Origin: Yoonia vestfoldensis
Lineage (GTDB): Bacteria > Pseudomonadota > Alphaproteobacteria > Rhodobacterales > Rhodobacteraceae
NCBI RefSeq assembly: GCF_002158905.1
Contig: NZ_CP021431.1
Location: 1,674,001-1,738,000, forward strand
Reading direction: 5' to 3'
DNA: 64,000 nucleotides
Shown here: piece by piece, positions 60,676 through 64,000 of the stretch
How positions within the stretch are numbered: position 1 is the first letter of the stretch
Layout of the letters: every line of letters begins with the position of its first letter
Notes under the pieces: model-generated
What the model was told of the DNA's origin: nothing
The model's database searches: none
The model's input: only the letters and a program-made list of their open reading frames with translations
Made by a program: the position numbers and the translations under genes

Positions 60676-61263
60676 ATGGATATCATTCTTCTCGAACGCG
60701 TGGCAAAACTCGGTCAGATGGGCGAAGTTGTGTCCGTCAAGGACGGCTATGCCCGCAACTTCCTGCTGCCACAGGGCAAAGCCCTGCGCGTGAACGCGGC
60801 CAATATGGCCCGTTTCGAGGCTGAAAAGGCCCAGATGGAAGCCCGCAACCTCGAAACCAAGAAAGAGGCCCAGGCACTGGCCGAAAAGCTGGATGGTCAG
60901 CGTTTCGTGATCATCCGCTCTGCCTCGGATGGTGGCGCGCTTTACGGGTCGGTCACGCCCCGCGATGCCGCCGAAGCCGCGACAAAGGCCGGTTTCAGCA
61001 TCAACAAAGGTCAGATCGTTCTGACCGGTGCGATCAAGGATCTTGGCCTGCATGACGTGCTGGTCAACCTGCACCCCGAAGTCGATGCCACGATCACGCT
61101 GAACGTCGCACGCTCTGCCGAAGAGGCCCAGCTTCAGGAAGCCGGCAAATCCATCGCCGAACTGGCCGCCGAAGAAGAGGCCGCCGCAGAGTTCGAGATC
61201 CAGGAATTGTTCGACGATATCGGCGGCGCTGCCGACGAATTCGGCGACGACGACCGCGGCTAA
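60676..61263 (+). CDS. rplI: 50S ribosomal protein L9
   Basis: A 195-residue L9 protein. The N-terminal RNA-binding domain shows [20 protein letters not shown] and [17 protein letters not shown], followed by the long connecting helix and the C-terminal domain. Compared with E. coli L9 (149 residues) it has an extra acidic tail of about 45 residues ([20 protein letters not shown]), usual in Alphaproteobacteria. Last gene of the operon. Confidence 0.97.
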   Translation: MDIILLERVAKLGQMGEVVSVKDGYARNFLLPQGKALRVNAANMARFEAEKAQMEARNLETKKEAQALAEKLDGQRFVIIRSASDGGALYGSVTPRDAAEAATKAGFSINKGQIVLTGAIKDLGLHDVLVNLHPEVDATITLNVARSAEEAQLQEAGKSIAELAAEEEAAAEFEIQELFDDIGGAADEFGDDDRG

Positions 61264-61282
61264 ACCGCGACTTTACAGAATG

Positions 61283-61317
61283 AAAAAGGGCCGCGGCACA
61301 TGCCAGCGGCCCTTTTT
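61283..61317. terminator. Bidirectional terminator after rplI
   Basis: AAAAAGGGCCGC and GCGGCCCTTTTT, perfect 12-base arms with an 11-base loop, between rplI and the convergent exported-protein gene. A T-run follows the stem on both strands. Confidence 0.9.
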
Positions 61318-61337
61318 GTTTGGGCGGCCCTGCCCGT

Positions 61338-61817
61338 TCAGCGGTCGAAGGTTTCCAGCTGCAAGACCGCGTCGCAATAAGACCCGTCATAGGTGCCGAT
61401 CCAGATGTCGATCCGCCCGTCCGCGGGCTGCGTCAGGGTGATCAGCGGATCAAGATTGCCGTTATCGTCGTCGTCATAATACCACGTCGCCGTCGCGGTA
61501 TTGATCAACAGTGCCGCATCGCATCGGCTGACAACGCTGATGACAAGTCGGTAAGGCTGCATCCCCGATAGCGCGAACGAGAAATCCGGAGAGGCCGGGA
61601 AATACCCCGCCCCCACATCCGTGCTAGGCCGGATTTGCGGGCAATCGCCCAGTGCATGCTGGCCGCCCGCGCCGACCTCGAACTGCCTCGGCGCATAAAG
61701 CTCCTTGCCCGTCGCCTGAAAGGATTGCTGCGGCGCAATCGTAAAATCGGGACATGCGACCGCCGCTGTCCCTGCGGCCGAACTCAGGACCACCGCGAAT
61801 AGAAACCGTCTTAGCAT
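61338..61817 (-). CDS. Exported protein, possible pre-peptidase-like domain
   Basis: A 159-residue secreted protein with a signal peptide (residues 1-21, VVLSSAAGTAAVAC). A Cys at 22 could be lipidated, but the context ACPDF is not a clear lipobox. The mature part is beta-rich: the segment ATATWYYDDDDNGNLDPLIT and the closing RIDIWIGTYDGSYCDAVLQL are like the jelly-roll (PPC-like) domains that help secreted enzymes fold or bind. No catalytic motif. I used the ATG at 61817, which starts the signal peptide; the frame extends to 62027 over non-coding-like sequence. Confidence 0.72.
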   Translation of the reverse strand: MLRRFLFAVVLSSAAGTAAVACPDFTIAPQQSFQATGKELYAPRQFEVGAGGQHALGDCPQIRPSTDVGAGYFPASPDFSFALSGMQPYRLVISVVSRCDAALLINTATATWYYDDDDNGNLDPLITLTQPADGRIDIWIGTYDGSYCDAVLQLETFDR

Positions 61818-62030
61818 ACTGGCGACCCTCGCTTTGCATGTCATCACACATCCGTGATGCTGCCGCCTGAAAACGGAAATTATGGGTCCGCTTTGCGGTC
61901 GCTTTATGGCAGCAGCACCCGTGAGCCAACAAAAAAGGGCTAAGGCAGAGCGCATCTTGACATTGCGCCACACCAAGACGCAGACGAGCGTCTTCGGTGC
62001 GCAATCTCCGCTTCGAGCCCAAAGCATCTC

Positions 62031-62552
62031 CTAGATCGAAGCTTTGGCCCACCGCGTGATCACTTCGTTGCGGTCGTTTTCGTTGCGGCATCGCCACTTT
62101 TGCGGTCCATCTGCGCTACCGAAAACGTCTGAGATGTAAGTGCGGAACTTCGATCTATTCTTGAGACTGCGAATGGCGAATTTGTATTGCTGCCACGGCC
62201 AATCAATGTTGCCGGGTGGAAGTTCTGATCTGGTCTTGCCACGATGTTTCCACGGGCGGGTAGCAAGCCGCCACGCCCTGACATGTTCTGGAGGGTCCAG
62301 CCAAACCAAAACGTCAGCCTTCTCAACAGCTTGAGCCAAAAGACTTGGGCCGCCTTCAAGTATCCACGCCTCTTTTTCAAGCGCTTCCGCCAGAGCAGCA
62401 TCTATCTCAGCGCGTGGGCGTTGACGCCAGTCCTTCTGGAGCTTGATCGCATCGAAAGAGATCACAGGAACTTCTGGTCGGGCCAAAGCTAACTTTGCAG
62501 CGAAGTGGCTTTTCCCGACACCGTTTGATCCAGTGATGATTACCTTTTTCAA
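62031..62552 (-). CDS. P-loop nucleotide kinase-like protein (FlaR/adenylate-kinase type)
   Basis: A 173-residue ATPase with a Walker A motif at residues 8-15 (TGSNGVGKSHFA) and an acidic strand, KADVLVWLDPPEHV, followed by an arginine-rich lid-like region (RAWRLATRPWKHRGKTRSEL). The layout matches the small P-loop family annotated as DNA topology modulator FlaR or adenylate kinase. The start is TTG at 62552, with GAGG about 10 bases before it. The gene and its flanks are visibly lower in GC than their neighbours (codons such as AAA, TTT, AAC), suggesting transfer. The C-terminal 40 residues (KNRSKFRTYISDVFGSADGP) are basic. Confidence 0.78.
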   Translation of the reverse strand: MKKVIITGSNGVGKSHFAAKLALARPEVPVISFDAIKLQKDWRQRPRAEIDAALAEALEKEAWILEGGPSLLAQAVEKADVLVWLDPPEHVRAWRLATRPWKHRGKTRSELPPGNIDWPWQQYKFAIRSLKNRSKFRTYISDVFGSADGPQKWRCRNENDRNEVITRWAKASI

Positions 62553-62660
62553 TCCAGCCTCTTCAATAACGCTCTACCGCGCAGGATAGCGATTGTTGTT
62601 GGGATATCCAATGGCAACAAAGTCCGCATAACCGACAACCACATCTACGCCCACCCCAAC

Positions 62661-62688
62661 AAAAAAGGGCGCCCGCAGGCGCCCTTTT
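62661..62688 (-). terminator. Terminator after tig
   Basis: AAAAGGGCGCC and GGCGCCCTTTT form a perfect 11-base stem with a 4-base loop; on the minus strand the second arm runs into TTTTTT. It lies 22 bases after the tig stop and also faces the P-loop gene. Confidence 0.9.
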
Positions 62689-62710
62689 CCGTCACGACAT
62701 GCTGTCGCGC

Positions 62711-64000
62711 TTATTCTTCTTCCAGCTTTTCGACCGCTTTTTGCAGATCGTCCTTGCTGACTTCTTTTTCCGTCACGGTCGCGGCGGCAAGGATATGGTC
62801 GACAACCTTGTCCTCGAACATCGGGGCCTGCAATTGCTGGCGGAATTGTGCGTTCTGCTGCACGAATTCAAAGAACTGGCGTTCCTGGCCGGGATATTGG
62901 CGGGCCTGGTTCATGATGGCTTGGGTCATTTCCTGATCGGTGACCTTCACCTCGGCCTTCTGGCCGATATCGGCCAGCAACAGGCCCAGTTTCACGCGGC
63001 GTTCGGCCAAGGATTTATGCTCTTCGGTGGGCGTGATCTCGGGGTGATCATGGCCCTGCACCTCGGGGTTTTCCTCGTGCCACAGTTGATGCGCGATCTG
63101 GTTGGCTTCGGCCTCGACCAAAGCGGCGGGCAGATCAAAGCTGACGACGCCATCAAGCTGATCCAGCAAGGCGCGTTTGGCCAGCGCGCGCGAGGCACCG
63201 CTATATTCAGCCTCCAGCCGGTCGGCGATCTGGGTCTTGAGCGTGGCCAGATCCTCGGCGCCGAATTTCGTGGCCAGCTCGTCATTGATCTCGGGCGTTT
63301 TGGGCGCGCGGACTTCTTTGATCGTGCAGGTAAAGACGGCTGTCTTGCCGGCCAGATGATCGGCCTGATATTCCGCGGGGAAGGTCACCTCGACATCCTT
63401 GACCTCGCCGGCCTTGACCTTCAGCAACCCGTCTTCAAAGCCGGGGATAAAGGAATTGGACCCCAGCACCAGCGGGTAATCTTCGGCGGAACCGCCTTCA
63501 AAGGCTTCGCCATCAACCTTGCCCACGAAATCCAGAACGACCTGATCGTCCTTTTTCGCTTGGGTTTTCTTGGCTTCATAGGACACGGCCTGCGGCGATG
63601 CGGCCAGATTGTCCAGCGCTTCCTGCACGGCGGCATCATCGGCCTTTACGACCATGCGGTCGATCGTGATCTTGGCGAAATCCACGGCAGGGATCTCGGG
63701 CAGCTTTTCATAGGACACATCGACCTGCACATCATCGCCGGGCGTCCAATCGGGGTTCGACATCTTCATCTCGGGCTGGGCTGCGGGCCGGTCGCCTGTC
63801 GCATCCAGATGCGCGCGCACAGCAGAATCGATGCTGTCCTGCATGGCTTCGCCCATCAGACGCTCGCCATATTGCTTGCGCAGCAGCGCCATCGGGACCT
63901 TGCCCTTGCGAAAGCCTTTCATCTCGATGGTTGGCTGCGCTTCTTTGAGCTTTTCTTCAACCTTCGCGTCCAGTTCCGCCGCGGTGACGGTGATGGCATA
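62711..64000 (-). CDS. tig: Trigger factor (5' end beyond the window)
   Basis: Ribosome-bound chaperone and prolyl isomerase. The window holds the last 429 codons; the coding continues to the right edge as [20 protein letters not shown]. The ribosome-binding signature is in the visible part, [20 protein letters not shown]. The FKBP-type domain follows ([20 protein letters not shown] then [16 protein letters not shown]), then the long helical C-terminal arms ([20 protein letters not shown]). The reading frame is intact; about 15-20 N-terminal residues are missing. Confidence 0.96.
   Translation of the reverse strand, partial: YAITVTAAELDAKVEEKLKEAQPTIEMKGFRKGKVPMALLRKQYGERLMGEAMQDSIDSAVRAHLDATGDRPAAQPEMKMSNPDWTPGDDVQVDVSYEKLPEIPAVDFAKITIDRMVVKADDAAVQEALDNLAASPQAVSYEAKKTQAKKDDQVVLDFVGKVDGEAFEGGSAEDYPLVLGSNSFIPGFEDGLLKVKAGEVKDVEVTFPAEYQADHLAGKTAVFTCTIKEVRAPKTPEINDELATKFGAEDLATLKTQIADRLEAEYSGASRALAKRALLDQLDGVVSFDLPAALVEAEANQIAHQLWHEENPEVQGHDHPEITPTEEHKSLAERRVKLGLLLADIGQKAEVKVTDQEMTQAIMNQARQYPGQERQFFEFVQQNAQFRQQLQAPMFEDKVVDHILAAATVTEKEVSKDDLQKAVEKLEEE

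Noticed and set aside
1..64000. tRNA or rRNA genes
   Set aside because: I read the intergenic gaps for cloverleaf-like ends and rRNA signatures and saw none. A dedicated search would be decisive.

Overview
The window looks like chromosomal DNA of a member of the Rhodobacterales (Rhodobacteraceae, Roseobacter/Rhodobacter side of the Alphaproteobacteria). The base composition is high-GC throughout. The indicators are a complete RcGTA-type gene transfer agent (GTA) cluster, an Entner-Doudoroff edd-eda pair, a TRAP carboxylate transporter with a divergent two-component system, a leucyl-transferase Bpt, an E1-beta subunit with its own lipoyl domain, and several lineage-typical short proteins. No rRNA, tRNA, CRISPR array or transposase was seen.

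Layout. 1-8.7 kb: tail of an unidentified gene, an M48 protease, a PIN protein co-transcribed with an RlmI-like RNA methyltransferase, a lipoprotein, then edd-eda behind a perfect LacI-type operator, and a chemotaxis receptor whose 3' end lies in a degenerate tandem duplication. 8.7-13.5 kb: glnE, a YbaK deacylase, a DUF2852 protein and bpt. 13.5-20.2 kb: a TakPQM-like TRAP operon with an intra-operonic hairpin, divergent from a Cache-type histidine kinase and a NarL/FixJ-type regulator that probably control it. 20.2-28.9 kb: a LysM/solute-binding fusion, YghU, a Ca/Na antiporter whose Shine-Dalgarno is buried in a hairpin, an ilvB-ilvN operon behind a leader-peptide attenuator, an EF-hand protein, a nucleoside hydrolase and SelO. 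29-36.8 kb: two overlapping cyclophilins, pgk, class I fba (with a second, imperfect LacI-type operator), ftsB and pdhA-pdhB-pdhC.

36.8-52 kb, minus strand: the GTA cluster g1 to g15 (17 genes including g3.5 and g10.1), followed without a gap by a short ORF and cysE. It encodes packaging (g1, g2), portal, protease, capsid and the head-tail connector, then tail tube, tape measure, baseplate, peptidase and the large host-specificity protein. There is no integrase, lysis or replication gene, as expected for a GTA rather than a prophage. A pair of inverted dispersed repeats sits between g2 and g3. 52-56.7 kb: mltG-fabF-acpP-fabG-fabD (fatty acid synthesis plus a cell-wall lytic enzyme), all minus. 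56.9-64 kb: a cytochrome b561-YceI fusion, an unknown exported protein, a second YceI protein, the rpsF-rpsR-rplI operon, a lower-GC segment with an exported protein and a P-loop kinase, and the tig gene cut by the right edge.

Four classes of short dispersed or palindromic repeat recur between genes, and remnants of one class appear to have become the linkers of PdhB and PdhC. I did not find a clearly undescribed multi-gene system. The strongest leads are regulatory: the paired edd/fba operators, the ilv attenuator, the antiporter hairpin, the pdh palindrome, and the repeat pair inside the GTA cluster.
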